Positions 1 to 11,932 are shown, counted from the first letter of the stretch. The stretch: DNA of 64,000 nucleotides from Rhyacophila brunnea (GCA_022495005.1 JAGYXB010001966.1:310001-374000), one strand, 5' to 3'. Notes: a model not told the origin generated them from the letters alone. Made by a program: numbers and translations.

Positions 1-1139
1 GGTTGCAATGTGGTGTTCTATTTATGCGATCGCGCAGAAAAGACGTATTATTTTTTGCACGCAAATTTACGTGCCTCAAAAAGTTAACTGTGCACACCTT
101 TGGTAGACAGAGAGTGTGTGTGTATGTGTCTATGAAAGTGTATACTGTGTTACGCTGCGTTATAGAAAGATAAACCATAACAAATATACTATAATGTATT
201 AGTAAGTATAAAAATGAGACGATGCTGGCATTTAATTTAATCGATATTTTGACGCAAACTATTGATATTTTGTAACAGATAATTGGGTTTTCACTGCATG
301 TTCTTCCTCCTTCTTTCATCGACGTTTTTGGCTCATTACAGAGGTTATTATCATCTCTTGAGAATGGCCTCTGCAACGAGCCCAAAAAACCAAGAAAAAA
401 ACCCAAAAATCTTTTACAATAAAAAAGAACCCTGAAAGCCTCAAACAGATTAAATTGATATTTCGTTTGGCTTGTAAAAAAACTTAAAGATTGGATAAAA
501 TAATCTAAAAATAAAAAAAAACATATTAACTTAGGTAGGTAGGTTCTATTTATTTTGAAATAATTATATTTTGTTTTATTCATGAGATGTTTCTTATGAA
601 TAATTATTGAAAATATTGTCTCGAAATTCTGTGTTTTACTAAAGTTTCCTCCCGGCGACATAGCATACTTACAAAAGCATTCCACACTGTTTACGTCTGT
701 TTCCGTGTTTTCAAAAGACCCTCGTTAGTACTAACACCAAATTAATATTGCCAGTATCCACTGATATCCATTAAAGCCGATTATTCCCACCCAAAGTTAT
801 ACTGATATCGATTTAGACGGATCCGTTATTATTTTACGGTTAAATAGATCAACACTAAAGCATTAAGACCGGTTTATAACAAGATTATGTATTAATAATT
901 TATCACACACATTTATCAATTAACCCAGCAACGACGACTGTGTCTATTGGAAGGAGGTAAACGATGGTTAAAATAATACTACATAACAGATAATTCATAG
1001 TTTATAAAACCGAGGTACTGGCATATCGCTGTGGCAGAACGGTTAACCATTTTTATTTGAGAAAATTTATTCTAAGCTTTGATAATAAAGTTTGTAAAAT
1101 AAAATATATTATTATAATATAATATCTATATTTTTTATT
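1..1139. other. Unassigned AT-rich sequence at left edge
   Basis: No open frame or recognisable repeat boundary is visible. The first 60 bases resemble positions 55,905-55,965 over about 55 bases (shared blocks such as CTATTTATGCG against CCAATTTATGTG followed by CGCGCA-AAAGACG), so the left edge probably lies inside an old dispersed repeat. A short GT-rich tract sits at 111-127. A box-A-like string TGGCAGAACGGTTA at 1033-1046 hints at a tRNA-derived fragment, but no box B follows. Confidence 0.4.
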
Positions 1140-1608
1140 AAAGTTATACCTCTTTTGGGGGGTTTGGTAGAGAGTAAAATTGATAGCTGCACGTGCACAC
1201 CGTTACGAAAGTGCCCGACAGTATGAAGTTAGCTGCGAATCAGTCAGTTGTATACACTATACAGACGCAAGTTTGATAGTAGAATTATTCCGTTACCTAG
1301 GCAACGAATTTATTATTGTCGGCCATTTGCAATTCCTTACGTAAACAAACGATTAAACGTCAGAGTGAGAGTTATTACTTTAAAAATAAAAACAACGACA
1401 AATAAATTATTTAATTTAGTAATATAAGTTAAAGTGTATAGAAATAAACTAACGGCGCTCCAATAAGCGGCTTTTTTTCTTGAGTGTGTAATTTAACAAG
1501 ATAATTAAGAGCTAGTCGAAGAATCTAGGTTATCACAAGTGATGTTTTTGTTTTGTTACGCTAAAGAAGTATAACTTCTAATACGCGTATATAAGTATAC
1601 ACACCGAT
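1140..1608 (+). repeat. Palindrome-ended dispersed repeat, copy 1
   Basis: The segment starts with AAGTTATACCTCTTTT (1140-1155) and ends around the near-palindrome GAAGTATAACTTC (1566-1578), which is the reverse complement of the sequence starting the second copy at 21,226. Positions about 1262-1608 align on the opposite strand with 21,196-21,541; shared blocks include CCTAGGCAACG, CGGCCATTTGCAATTC and AGCTAGTCGA. This copy lacks the tRNA-like insert seen in copy 2. No coding capacity is visible. It is probably a non-autonomous DNA element; its superfamily is not recognised. Confidence 0.6.
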
Positions 1609-2365
1609 TTTTTTAATATTGAAGTATTAATAACAGATGAGCACAAATAGTGCGATAGAAAATGTTAATAGATTGTTTTTTTTTGTTATATTTAAATATT
1701 TTGTTTCGAGTTTAAATTGAATACTCCACCTACCAGAGACACATATTGGAGAAATACGAAAATTGCAATGAGACATTTTTTTGATAATTTACATTTTAAA
1801 GTGTTTTAAATAATTAATATGTATCGGGCAACGAACTCGGGCTTTGTCAGCTATATTTCGACAAAGTAAGAATCAGAAAGTCATTTAACAATCGCGCAAC
1901 TGTCGCATCTATAATCAGCCTATTCTACACGTGTGAAATTATTCGATTGGATTTGATTACTTCGAGCTTGACCATCAAAACGCCTCGAAGTTGCAATAAT
2001 GCAGCGGCCAGCAGAATTTCCAATTGGGAACTACATCAAATCTGACTCGCAATTAACTGAATATTCATGTATATAAATAACGAGTCATAGTTGAAAAGTT
2101 ACCTTAGTAAGATCTTCGTCTCAGTCAGATTTCAGCCACAATATCACTTCGCACAGCATCTTTTCCACTGAGCGTCGGACCACGAACGTAATTCCTGTAT
2201 CATTTAGTCTTTTACCATTAAGGTACAAGACTAGTATTGCGTAATAAGTACTGCACACATTTTCTATACAGCGCAGTCCACCAATCTTGATGAATTGAAC
2301 TGTTGTAATCTTCATTGATTGAACAGCAAACAATCATAAAATACTGTAAGTCCCAAAGACTATGA

Positions 2366-2640
2366 TGGGCGGGACATGTGGAGAGAATGCCTGAAGTTAG
2401 AGCGCCAAGGATCATGACGAAGTGGCTACCCCAACGGAAGAGACCCAGAGGCCGTCCAAGAAGGAGATGGGCTGACGCCATAGAAGTGGACTGGCTTTAT
2501 ATTGGAAGACCCGGTAACTGGAGAAGTGTGGCGAGAGACCAGAGTGAGTGGAGAGTGGTTGTGGAGAAGGCCAAATCCCACCCCGGGATGTAGCGCCGTG
2601 GAAGAAGAATCTTCTTAGAGCTCAGCATTGTATGTATCTT
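2366..2640 (+). pseudogene. 3' end of an RTE-like LINE (reverse transcriptase ORF C-terminus)
   Basis: The frame from 2366 reads WAGHVERMPE, then KRPRGRPRRRWADAI, then NWRSVARDQSEWR and AKSHPGM before a stop at 2591-2593. This W-GH--RM / G-RPRGRP--RW-D-I / NWR--A-DR--WR arrangement is the usual tail of RTE-clade LINE polyproteins in insects. A TGA at 2363-2365 cuts the frame just upstream, and the catalytic reverse transcriptase domain is absent, so this is a 5'-truncated, dead copy. Likely related fragments (same class of tail) lie at 18.2 and 57.8 kb. Family assignment is from motif memory, not from a search. Confidence 0.75.
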
Positions 2641-3505
2641 AAAAGCCGAACATCCCGAAAAACATTTTAAGCTTAAATAACCTATCTGTGCATAGTATGC
2701 ATACGCAGGAATGAAATCATTCTACTTAGTTTAGTGCGGAGTAATACAAATCACTGAGCATTTTGTTGAGACCTCTGTTCTGTATGTGTTGCTTTATTTT
2801 GGTAATAGATGTCATCCACTACATTGATGAAATTGCCAATTCTCTACTAGTTTAGACAGTAGTTATTACAGTTGTTAAAACATTTACTAGATTCTAGAGT
2901 CTAGACTCATATATGAATGCACTGCACAAAACGCTGGCGTGGATTGAAACCATACCGGATGATAAAATTTTCTTGACAATGTATAGGTATCCGACATCCT
3001 AATATTTTTTAAAATTATATTAGCATATAATGGACATGCTCTTGTTATCAGTGGTTATTCGTATAAAACCCATCAAGTCTGAGATAAAGCATACAAAAAC
3101 ATGTAAAGTGAACCGGAATGTGGGGCAATGTTTTAACTTTTTCGCTGTCGCAGCCTGCCGCGGGGGTTCGTTGTGGTCGGGAGGGGGATGAAACATTTCT
3201 GTCAGCGGTCGCCACGAATGTCGTAATTAACTTTGACAAATGTATACTAATCTACCTTACCACAGGACTGTATTTAAAATGAAAATCTTGCCCACAGATA
3301 CCTAACGTAAGAGAGTGGAAAAGTACAGAGAAGAAAATCTATTTGGAAGGTATATTATGTAGGTACATAATATATTATTTACATTCTAACTGATTTAAGT
3401 TTTGTACTAATCACTTTGAGTATTTATTTTGTGATCTGGGTCACTCACTAATGGAAAATGTACACTGCCAAATGAATGTCTTAGTTCTATAGGGAAACAA
3501 TAATT

Positions 3506-3935
3506 AAATAATTACAAGATAAAAAGAACGTTTTATATACAACGTTTTTAAATTTTCTGTTGAATCATATAAACTTGACTTGACTTAGCTTAAACGATCA
3601 AAAAATTTGTGCTTGATAGAAGTAATACTGAAATGTCATATTTATTTCCATAGTAACGCACGTATATATTAATAATTTAGTTGCTAAGACTCCAGACCCC
3701 TAGCAACCACTGATGGTGTCGAAATAACTTTTCATACAAAACAGAATTAACTGAAAATTAATTCAATTCTACTTAAAGATGGCTAAAAGTATTAAAAAAT
3801 GCATTGGCATCGTGTTCTGACATATTCTAAAAGTTTCAAATGTCTAGCTAGTCGGGAAGTTAGTTAAAAATCGATTGCAAGATTTGTACCGCACAAATAA
3901 GAATATGAGCTAAGAAAAACGTTGTATAATACATC
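3506..3935 (+). repeat. Dispersed repeat family D, copy 1
   Basis: About 430 bp beginning ATTACAAGATAAAAAGAAC and ending near AAAAACGTTGTA. Five copies occur here (about 3.5, 9.5, 20.1, 43.9 split to 46.8, and 49.7 kb), all on the same strand. Shared landmarks are TTTCCATAGTAACGCACG, TACAAAACAGAATTAACTG, AAGATGGCTAAAAGTATTA and TCTAGCTAGTCGGGAAG. The near-terminal words TACAACGTTTTT and AAAAACGTTGTA are reverse complements, which suggests a DNA-type non-autonomous element, but no target duplication was confirmed. Confidence 0.7.
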
Positions 3936-4059
3936 ATTCTAAGATAATGACGTTGAAAATTTTTGCACAATTCTCAATTCAATGTTTTATTTTTATATAT
4001 TATTAATAAATTAATAACCATTTCCTTTCTTTTTCGTATAAGGCAATTGTTAGTAATTT

Positions 4060-4190
4060 TGAACGATCACAAACAGCCAGGCTTTGGGAAAATCATATTA
4101 ATATATCGTGTCCTCACGGGGAATCGAACCCAGGGCTCCCTGATGAAGGACTAGCGCTTTACGCACTGCACCACGGAAGCCGTTCCTCAT
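4060..4190 (-). repeat. tRNA-derived SINE (type A)
   Basis: On the minus strand the segment carries a box A-like stretch after GGCTTCCGTGGTGCAGTGCG and a good box B, GGGTTCGATTCC. It has a tRNA-like order but no convincing cloverleaf acceptor stem, so it is a SINE head rather than a tRNA gene. A related tRNA-like head lies on the plus strand at 59.5 kb (GTGCGTAA / GGGAGCC in common). Confidence 0.6.
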
Positions 4191-4744
4191 TTCATCATTT
4201 CAATGTTAAAAAAATGATTTTTGAAATAAATGTGTTTATTTTTTGTATAGTCGAAATAAACTTACCAATGCACAATAACATTAATTTTACAGTTTAACAA
4301 ATAATCAACCCAAGCATTCTCGTTTATAACTGAATTAATGATTAATCTCAGGAAGGGTTTTTTGATTTTATAACCCGTTATTACTTGGCATTATGAACTC
4401 ATAACCTTGAAATTTTGAGTTGTTTCCAGGGAACTCGGAAATAATGGGAACTGAAATACCTAATGGGTAAGGAGAAACACGCAACCGACCTCGAGTAAGG
4501 AACAATACGGGAGAATTTAAGCACGTTTCTTGAATACGTCATACGTCAAATACTGACAACTGCTCTCGGTTTATGCATTGACGCTCATTAATTATTGGTG
4601 TATTATACACACATTGCACGTCTATAATAATGCATGGTTCATTTTCGTAGGACACTCACACATTCAAAACCCTGTGTAAAAATTTACTGTTTTGGTATAG
4701 CAATCGGAATTATATTTATTATATGTTCTGTGGTTATTTCCCTA

Positions 4745-4930
4745 TAGAATTAGAGAAGGTAGAGATTTTGTTTTTACGGTAAATGGATGTCAGCCACTTG
4801 CTCAACCTATTAGGTCCATACTCTGACTCATACACAAATTGAAAAACAATATGTGTACTTACTTTCCAAACACTGGATTTGAAACTGAGACCCACGACGC
4901 TATAGGCCAATGCTTAACTCATTCGCAGCT
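4745..4930 (-). repeat. tRNA-derived SINE (type B), decayed
   Basis: Minus-strand copy of a SINE whose better copies are at 37.14-37.32 kb (minus) and 51.34-51.57 kb (plus). The body shares AGTATGGACCTAATAGGTTGAG and GCAAGTGGCTGACATCC-type blocks with the 51.4 kb copy, and the head contains a degraded box B in CTCAGTTTCAAATCC. Points of change in the box A make it unlikely to be transcribed. Confidence 0.55.
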
Positions 4931-4979
4931 GACTAGATAATGACTTTTTTATTACCACCTTTAAAATGCACGTTAATTA

Positions 4980-5050
4980 CATCAATCGGCCGCCTGGTCA
5001 TTACGCGCCAGGTGCGTCTTCAGCGTTCAAAGTATTAAGCCACGGGGATG
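4980..5050. promoter_or_regulatory. GC-rich island with inverted CCTGG/CCAGG motifs
   Basis: This stretch stands out from its AT-rich surroundings. It contains GCCTGGTCATTACGCGCCAGG, read here as two short inverted arms (CCTGG and CCAGG) around a CG-containing spacer, and an E-box-like CAGGTG. It could be a conserved non-coding element or the remnant of a GC-rich transposon. No function is shown by sequence alone. Confidence 0.2.
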
Positions 5051-5104
5051 CTTAAGCGGATGGCATGAATTAGGCAGGGCTTCATTGAAATTTAAAAACT
5101 AACA

Positions 5105-5230
5105 AACATTATGTACACATTATTGTCTTAGTTCAATGAAAACAAATATGTTTGAATAATTGAGTTTATTGTGCAATATTTATGTCAGATCTTAACAGCC
5201 TATGTATCTCCATCCTTCGCCACTGACTGA
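5105..5230 (-). repeat. Fragment of foldback family F
   Basis: Contains TTAGTTCAATGAAAACAAATA and ATTTATGTCAGATCTTAACAGCCTA, both found at the right end of the family F copies at 32.56-33.11 and 39.43-40.32 kb. A smaller fragment (TTTATGTCGGATCTTCACAGCCTAC) lies at 7635-7675. Confidence 0.55.
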
Positions 5231-5431
5231 CTGAAATCGTACTAGCATATAGATTATAGGCCGATTAAATAAACAATCATACGCGCATAGCCTAGTAAGT
5301 AAACTCATAATTAGCATCAAATGTGCTAGACAATATCAGGCTTTTAAAAGGTATACATATATACATTGAAAAAAGTAGCAATCTGCAATTCAAATTCATT
5401 TTTTTTTTATACATACCTTGAACATTACAAA

Positions 5432-5875
5432 TTATAAATTTAAGATGTTCACAACATGACATTTAAAAACAAAAAAACAGTGTAAAAAAGAAATAAATAT
5501 ATGCAGTATCACAAAAACAGTAAGAAAAGTAAAGTAAAAGGTACACAAATTATTATATTTGAAAAAAATAGATAAATTATAAAGCGTGGAAGCACACCGA
5601 ATGAGCTTAGTGGACCTTATTTTAAGAATCTATAAAACAACGTCTACCTATTATACTCAACCTCACGTAGGTGGAATATATTAACATCCAAAAGCGATTT
5701 GGTTGAACAGAGTTATTGCCCTCCCAATTGCCATCACCAATGGCAGGTTAGTTCTGCTCCTCGGGAGAACAAACAACTGATGCTCCCGATTTCTAAAATA
5801 GTTATCAGGGACACACAAGTCAATACTACCAAGAATGGCAGAGTTGATATTCTAACATCACTCATAATTCTGTGA
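5432..5875 (-). pseudogene. LINE 3' end (type G): C-terminus and 3' untranslated region
   Basis: Minus-strand copy of a non-LTR retrotransposon tail also present on the plus strand at 18.59-18.94 and 56.59-57.05 kb. The clearest copy (18.6 kb) encodes LPRCRTNLPLVMPIGRAITM, continuing to a stop 32 codons later. This P-R-RTN...A--MFN block resembles the last segment of jockey/CR1-type ORF2 proteins. Here the frame is interrupted, and the 3' untranslated part ends in A-rich sequence on the minus strand. Upstream domains are missing, as expected from 5' truncation. Confidence 0.6.
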
Positions 5876-5879
5876 CATT

Positions 5880-6335
5880 TTTATACAATTCAAATTTTAT
5901 TAGTCAACGTTCATTATTTAAAATTATTGTCCATTATCCCAGCCTAATACGCCCCTGTTGTGTATAACGCCATTCTGAGATCAGACAATTTGTAATGTTT
6001 CCCGTAATAGCGAAATTGTCGCGACAAAAACCTAGCCCAAGAGTCGACATCACGAAAGGTCTGCCCCACAAAAGGTCTCCTCGAAGCAAATTGTAAATTA
6101 CCTCTCGCCGAAAATTAATATTGCCGACACTTTGTTTTCACTCTCGTTTTGGCGCCCCGTCCTGACCTGTCTACCTGAGATTGTTATATTACACTGAGAG
6201 ATTCGACTCCATTAGACGCGACGCAAAGACGCATGAGTTCGTAAAGAAAATATTCTTTATATTTCCCTTCTCAACACAATTAATTCTAAATTTAAAATTA
6301 TTCTAAACAGTTTATACTGATAATATTATGATGAT
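5880..6335. other. Unassigned, moderately GC-rich sequence
   Basis: No repeat partner or coding frame was found in the window. The block around 5990-6180 is richer in CpG than the flanks and may be unique host sequence. Confidence 0.3.
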
Positions 6336-6694
6336 TTAAGAGCATACATCAACGAAACGGCAAATAATTTTAAACAATAGGTGGAACCAAATTTCGTACT
6401 CGTTGCCAATCGGAGAGAGGTAGCGAGATGTGAGCACGTCAATTTGTTTTGTGATGACGTCGTAGGAATATATTCATAAATCGTGTAAAGATGACTAAAA
6501 AACGTCATGCATGTACTCGAAAAAGAAAACATGTCAATGAATATATCATTATTATTACAAATATAACATTAAATGGACGCATGTTGAATTTTTATGACAA
6601 ATTATATTTTGTTCTGCACGCGTCGTTTGCACAATCTGCGCGTCACGTAGTCACGATCTTTTTAGACCATGCCTGAGCTGAAGTATAGCCTTAA
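6336..6694 (+). mobile_element. TTAA-flanked MITE, family E, copy 1
   Basis: A 359 bp element bounded by TTAA on both sides. The outer ends are imperfect inverted repeats: TTAAGAGCATACATCA at left and the complement of TTAAGGCTATACTTCAG at right. Four other copies are at 31.6, 37.5, 39.6 and 61.0 kb, all carrying GTGTAAAGATGACTAAAAA and CACGATCTTTTTAGACCATG. TTAA target choice is typical of piggyBac-type transposition, so this is likely a non-autonomous relative, though the terminal bases do not match the classic piggyBac end. Small open frames inside it are chance. Confidence 0.7.
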
Positions 6695-8500
6695 TTGTTT
6701 TGAATCAAGCTTGTGTCGTCAGAAAGATCTACATCGAAACAAAGATAAAACCAAAACAATACATAAACACTTATATTATAAAATTCAATATTAACTGCAA
6801 GACGTGGTGACGAAATCTGATCCGTTTTGTCTCTTGAATCATATGCGACATAAATACATTGTACATGCCAGTGGATTGGTGAGTTTTTCTTTTATCAATT
6901 ACTCTTTTTTAATACTTGCTATAGTGGAGAATGAGAATGAAGATACAATTAAGTGGAACGGGGATTACCTTGTAGCAATACTACCATTAGCATTACATGA
7001 GTGACAAACTATAAAATGTATGTTTTGTTGTCAAAACAAAACAATAGAGAGATATTGACGTCAGCATATCCTCAATCATAACTAGGTCAGTGGGGTCTGT
7101 TATAATTTGTTAATGGCGACAATAACTCTTGTAATATATGTACTGCATTTGTATAACTAAGAAGGACAACCCATGAATCCTCACTCACTCATCGAGTCCG
7201 TCACTCAACGTAGTCAACCAACATTCCACTCGAATTAAGTCTCTTAGTTCATTAATATAAAAAAATCTCTCGATCACATCGATCTCACCAGTATATCCGT
7301 ACACGCGATTATAACCTCACGCTGTCCTTATCCTTAGTATTGTATTTATTTATTCTCGTATCAATGAATAAACACTTCTCAAAAAATCTAAGAAATAACT
7401 ACCGTATCTTCACACACCTCATCATCCACAAAACTTTTATTAAATATATAAATACGCATATATATATTTATATATTATATGTCTACTGAGGAACGGAACG
7501 AAATTTCGTGACTGCATTTTTATAATATTTAGACACCTTATTAATCGAATATATTATATAATTTTAAAATACCTCAGATATATACATAATAGAAAAATCT
7601 TTTTTTTTTTTAAAAAAATACAACGAAAAATTGCGCTATTTATGTCGGATCTTCACAGCCTACTTCCACTCTTTGTCATTGGTGTATCTATTAAATTCTG
7701 TATGCCAATTCTTCTTTATCGTCTTCTAGAAACTGGCAACTGGCCTACGGGTGTAAAACAACTTTTCACCTGATTACAGTATTACATGACACAATGCGAA
7801 GACGAAATAGATAGGCCTAATTAAATTCAAAGCTACTTTTTTGATAGAGCTTTACAGATAAGGCCTAAATACCGTCGAGATGATAAATGATTTTGAACGT
7901 CTACGTGTTTTGAATGAGCTTTTTTCGTGAAGCGATAATCTAGGTGAAATTTAATAACCTGCCCTCACTGCTTACCTGAGTTATAAAGCTTATTTTGAAA
8001 AGCAAATAGACAAGGACATTTTGGGCGTGAAGTAAAAGTTATAATATTCAAATTTATCTAGATTTTGGTAAATATTTGTTTTAATATTGATCATTGTTGC
8101 GCGCTAGAGCTTTCGGCAGTGGTGTAGTGTTAAATAAAATAAATAATAATAAATAGTGTTTTTAAAAATCTTAATCGTCCCATCCCTCATAACTTTTTCA
8201 AACTACACTTTTCAATATTTTGATGGTTAGGTGAGTACCAAAAATTTTGAATGTCATTGCTATAAAAGAGGTATACATTCTCATTATCACTTCGAAATTG
8301 GACAGACTAATCTCTTCTCTCGTATTTTACACATAGTTTACTAGTTTTGATGTTTCTTGTTAAAAATATCAACCACACGTTTCAATATTCGCGTAATTCA
8401 AAAGTATTATGTGTAACAAAGATAATATGGATGAGAACTATTGGAAGAAAAAATCCTGTCACTGCCATGGCACGCTTTGGCACCACTGTAACACTGACTT
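6695..8500. other. Unassigned AT-rich sequence
   Basis: I see no gene. At 7180-7440 a C-rich stretch with AATAAACACTTCTC and CACCTCATCATCCACA resembles the 3' part of an LTR in composition and order, but no partner was found. A run of Ts/As at about 7600-7620 marks a possible retroposon tail. Confidence 0.3.
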
Positions 8501-8531
8501 TCGGTATATTTAGCATTTGTGTATTTCCAGG

Positions 8532-8609
8532 CCTTGAAATGGACCGGAGCATACCGAAGCGCCGTTCCGATTCATAGAATCCCCAAAATTATCGCCGGCA
8601 TCTCGTGAA
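8532..8609 (+). other. Candidate terminal exon after a good 3' splice site
   Basis: GTGTATTTCCAG at 8520-8531 looks like a 3' splice site. The following 78 bases are GC-richer than the surroundings and are open in frame 0, encoding ALKWTGAYRSAVPIHRIPKI and six more codons' worth to a TGA. A second frame (ending KRRSDS) is also open, so the reading frame is not secure. No homology was recognised. Chance is a serious alternative because the exon is short. Confidence 0.2.
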
Positions 8610-9170
8610 AATAATAATTTGACCGTATGAGCTAGGTATAACATATAATAAAAATTCTAACACACTTATTTTTATAAAATACTCTGATAACTATGTTAAT
8701 AATTTCGTAAAATTATCGGGCGCTCCGGTTTGTAAAAAATTCGTTTCGAGTGCTATAAATATTTTTTTTTGAATTAATAGTACTAATTATTATACTTGTA
8801 TTAATAATATTAACGAGACCGGAGTTGTTAATGTCTCTCTGAGGCGGACGAAACCAGTTCAATTAATATTTAATAAAAGTGGCATTATTGCTACTATAAA
8901 TTGCGTTTTATTGAAATTAATAATATAATGCATTCCACCATAAATATTGACAGTTAACTCCATTAAAAAAAGTCACTTAATATAAACTTAGAAACTTACT
9001 TATTTATTACTTTATACGCCTTCTTCTTTTATATTAAAGTTGTTATTTACATGGCAATAAAAATCGAATATTATCAGCTGAGTACACAAGAGGGGTTCGA
9101 GTCTGGGTTGAAGTACTACACAGAATATCTCAGTTATTTCTCATTCGTTTGAAGACGTAAATATTTTGTC

Positions 9171-9400
9171 ACCCTGTCAGTCTAAGAAATTTGAGAATGC
9201 AGCCATACAGTCGCATGTCGAAAGCCTCAACCTTACGTTATTTCTCCTGGTTTACCGTCCATACCTCCGTGCCATAGAAAAGGATTGAGAGAATATACCA
9301 GTGAACTATATTATGCAGCTTCAGATCTAGCTGTATGTTTCGATTGCTAAGAAGTCGTCTAATTTTGAGAAAATAGCTCCTTGCTATGGAAATTCTTGTT
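9171..9400 (-). pseudogene. LINE reverse transcriptase fragment (RTE-like), antisense
   Basis: The minus strand reads, in one frame from about 9396, RISIARSYFLKIRRLLSNRN, then LDLKLHNIVHWYILSILFYG followed by TEVWTVN, then after an in-frame TAA KVEAFDMRLYGCILKFLRLT. The LLYG-E-WT and EAF-MR-YR--L-I-W blocks are the conserved region just after the catalytic fingers in RTE-clade LINEs. A matching but more decayed piece lies at 22.64-22.85 kb. It is a dead internal fragment: neither the YADD catalytic motif nor an endonuclease domain is present. Confidence 0.8.
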
Positions 9401-9496
9401 TTAATATTTACCTTTTTTGTATTAAAATATATCTTAATATTCTAGTTTATACGATTTAAATGGATTCTACAATAGTGTTTGAATTTTAGATTTAAA

Positions 9497-10003
9497 TAAT
9501 TACAAGATAAAAAGAACTTTTTATATACCACGTTTTAAAATTTTCTGTTGAATCATATAAACTTGACAATTATATGTATTAATAATTTAAGACAAATAAG
9601 GCAATTGTCAACAAATATTTTTTTGCTATTTTGCAACAAACAAAAAAAAACAAATAGAGAATACTGAAATGTCATTTTGATTTCCATAGTAACGCACGTA
9701 TATATTAATAATTTTGTTGTTAGGACCACCCCCTTAGCAACCAATAATAGTGGATTCGATTACGGATTTCTTCCGAAATAATTTTTCATACAAAACAGAA
9801 TTAACTGAAAATGAATTCAAATCTACTTAAAGATGGCTAAAAGTATTAATAAAAGAATGTATTGGCATCGTGTTATGATGTATTCTAAAAGTTTCAAATG
9901 TCTAGCTAGTCGGGAAATTAGTTAAAAATCGATTGGAAGATTTATAGGTACTGGATAAACAACCACTAGGCAAACAAGAATATGAGCTGAGAAAAACGTG
10001 GTA
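9497..10003 (+). repeat. Dispersed repeat family D, copy 2
   Basis: Second copy of the family first seen at 3.5 kb, with the same landmarks (ATTACAAGATAAAAAGAAC start, CCATAGTAACGCACGTATA, GATGGCTAAAAGTATTA, CTAGCTAGTCGGGAA) and an end near GAGAAAAACGTGGTA. It is slightly longer because of an A-rich insertion at 9610-9660. Confidence 0.7.
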
Positions 10004-10396
10004 ATAAAAAATACATGTGATTTAACGGAGAAAACCACTTTTGAAAATAATTAAAATGTCAGATACAAAATAGACAAGTACAAATTATTCACGATTCTAA
10101 ACTTATCCCAAATTGCAAAGTTTTACAGAAACCAAGATGTTCATCACTGTACGTTCGTCGATAACATAGTTATCTAAATTTGTCTTGTGGCCGTTTTACA
10201 TCAAAAGATCCAATGCAAGTTTCTGGCACTCTATGGAGGTAAAAACGCAGATATTTAATGCTATTGTTGACCAATACGTCTGTTTATAGTCTTACAAACA
10301 CTATTATAGCATTATGATTAATAATTCAAAATATATTTGGACTGGTGACCAACGTTTGATGAAAAATCGCCAACTTTGTGCGCAGAAAATATTTGC

Positions 10397-10430
10397 ATAT
10401 TATATACGCGATATTATGCGTATATAATAT
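10397..10430. other. AT-rich perfect hairpin
   Basis: Arms ATATTATATACGC (10397-10409) and GCGTATATAATAT (10418-10430) are perfect 13-base complements around an 8-base loop. It lies in unassigned sequence, and no transcript or terminator role can be inferred. Confidence 0.5.
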
Positions 10431-10720
10431 ATTCATAGTATGCGATACCCAAAGATGATGAAGAAAAAACCTTATTCTATAGTTGGAGCCTACATGCTTG
10501 GGATGTTTTGGTGTTGATGACTGGTGATTGTTGAGTAGATTAAGTTCGAGAATTAATTTACCGAATAAATAATACGGTCCTTCCTACAGATTTAGGAGGA
10601 CAAGTTACTTTTTTATATTATGTATAATATGCAGGTAAGTATAATATTTATTTGTAAAATTTGTTTGTAAATTATTATTCGTTTTTTTCTCTCTTCAAGA
10701 TAAAACATTCGCGTGATGTG

Positions 10721-10757
10721 CAAAATCATCTCGCGTGCCATAGGTTCGCCACCCCTG
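10721..10757 (-). mobile_element. hAT-like terminal sequence, single end
   Basis: Read on the minus strand from 10757, the sequence begins CAGGGGTGGCGAACCTATGG, which matches the style of hAT-superfamily inverted-repeat ends (CAGNGGTGG...). I could not find the opposite end to the left, so this is either a truncated element or a coincidental match. Confidence 0.4.
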
Positions 10758-10759
10758 TT

Positions 10760-11932
10760 ATAAAAGAACTTTTAAGAACATTGACAATGTCATTGGGGTA
10801 TAATCTAATGCAGGGTACAAACATAGTTATATGTTTAATTTGTGTTTCATGTATGAATATGTTTGTGATAATGTGATAACTACCCTTAACTAAGTGGTGG
10901 CGCTTTTGCAGTGGACTGTAATTTGAAGATGCTGGTTGGTGGATTACAGATATAGGGGGGGGGGGGGTTACACATGATGCCAGATACTGACCATTATGTC
11001 GAGAGGGCTGGTGCGCGCTGCGGCTGGTTCAGTGTTCACGCACTCACGCACTGGTAAACGGACGGTACACTTTTGATGGATGATACATTATTATGAGGTT
11101 GATGAATGATGATGATACGTTCAGGATGGATGCTATAGACGCGACGTTTACTCAAACCGTAACAGATTTAGTGTAACGAAGGTCGAACAGATACATTTTG
11201 TATGAGTCACGCTGTAGTAGCGACGGTAAAACTATAACAACCTGCCCACATCCGCTTTCTGGAGATAATCGAATGTTATAAAATTACGGTCCACTGATGA
11301 CCCGTAATTTCTAGTAGTCTGGTCTTGTGATAATAATAAATAAGGGATTTGGAAGTAGATGTGAAGAAAAGAATGAGCGTTAGTATATTTGGCCCAACTA
11401 CTAAATTTTTATATTTATTTAAATATCAGTACTTATCTTAATTACAATGATTAATTATTAGTATTTCGTCTGAAATACAACAGATTTGCTAATGCGATTT
11501 CACCTTGGCGAGTTGTATTTATCGAGTTGGACCTCCGAGTGTAGTAAGGCCGTGAAATCTCCTTGTTTTAAAACCTTCTTAATGCAATAATACAACATCA
11601 ACATTCTGTTTTATCGGAGCTTTAAAAGTACAAGGCGAAAGCTTTGATAGAAATACAAAAAAATATATTATACCAGATGTAATTCGAAAGCTTTTAAGAT
11701 GTAAACTCTTTCGAGAGTTATTGCGACGAAATATACAAAGTGGAACAAATCCAATTAAAATTTCGAATAGTGTAAGCTACAAGGATTGTTATATTTTAAG
11801 ACTTTAAAACTAGAAATAAAATACCAGATGGCAGTGCTAACATTCTTCTTGATGCACTTAATACGTTTGATGTGTTCAATGCATAAGTGTGTGTGTGTGT
11901 ATGTGTGTGACAGATAAATCAAGGCATAATAT
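10760..11932. other. Unassigned sequence with a G tract and a GT microsatellite
   Basis: Contains a run of about 13 Gs at 10,956-10,968, a TGATGAATGATGATGATACG patch near 11,100, and a GT/AT-rich microsatellite at 11,887-11,910. No gene-like frame was seen. Confidence 0.45.
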
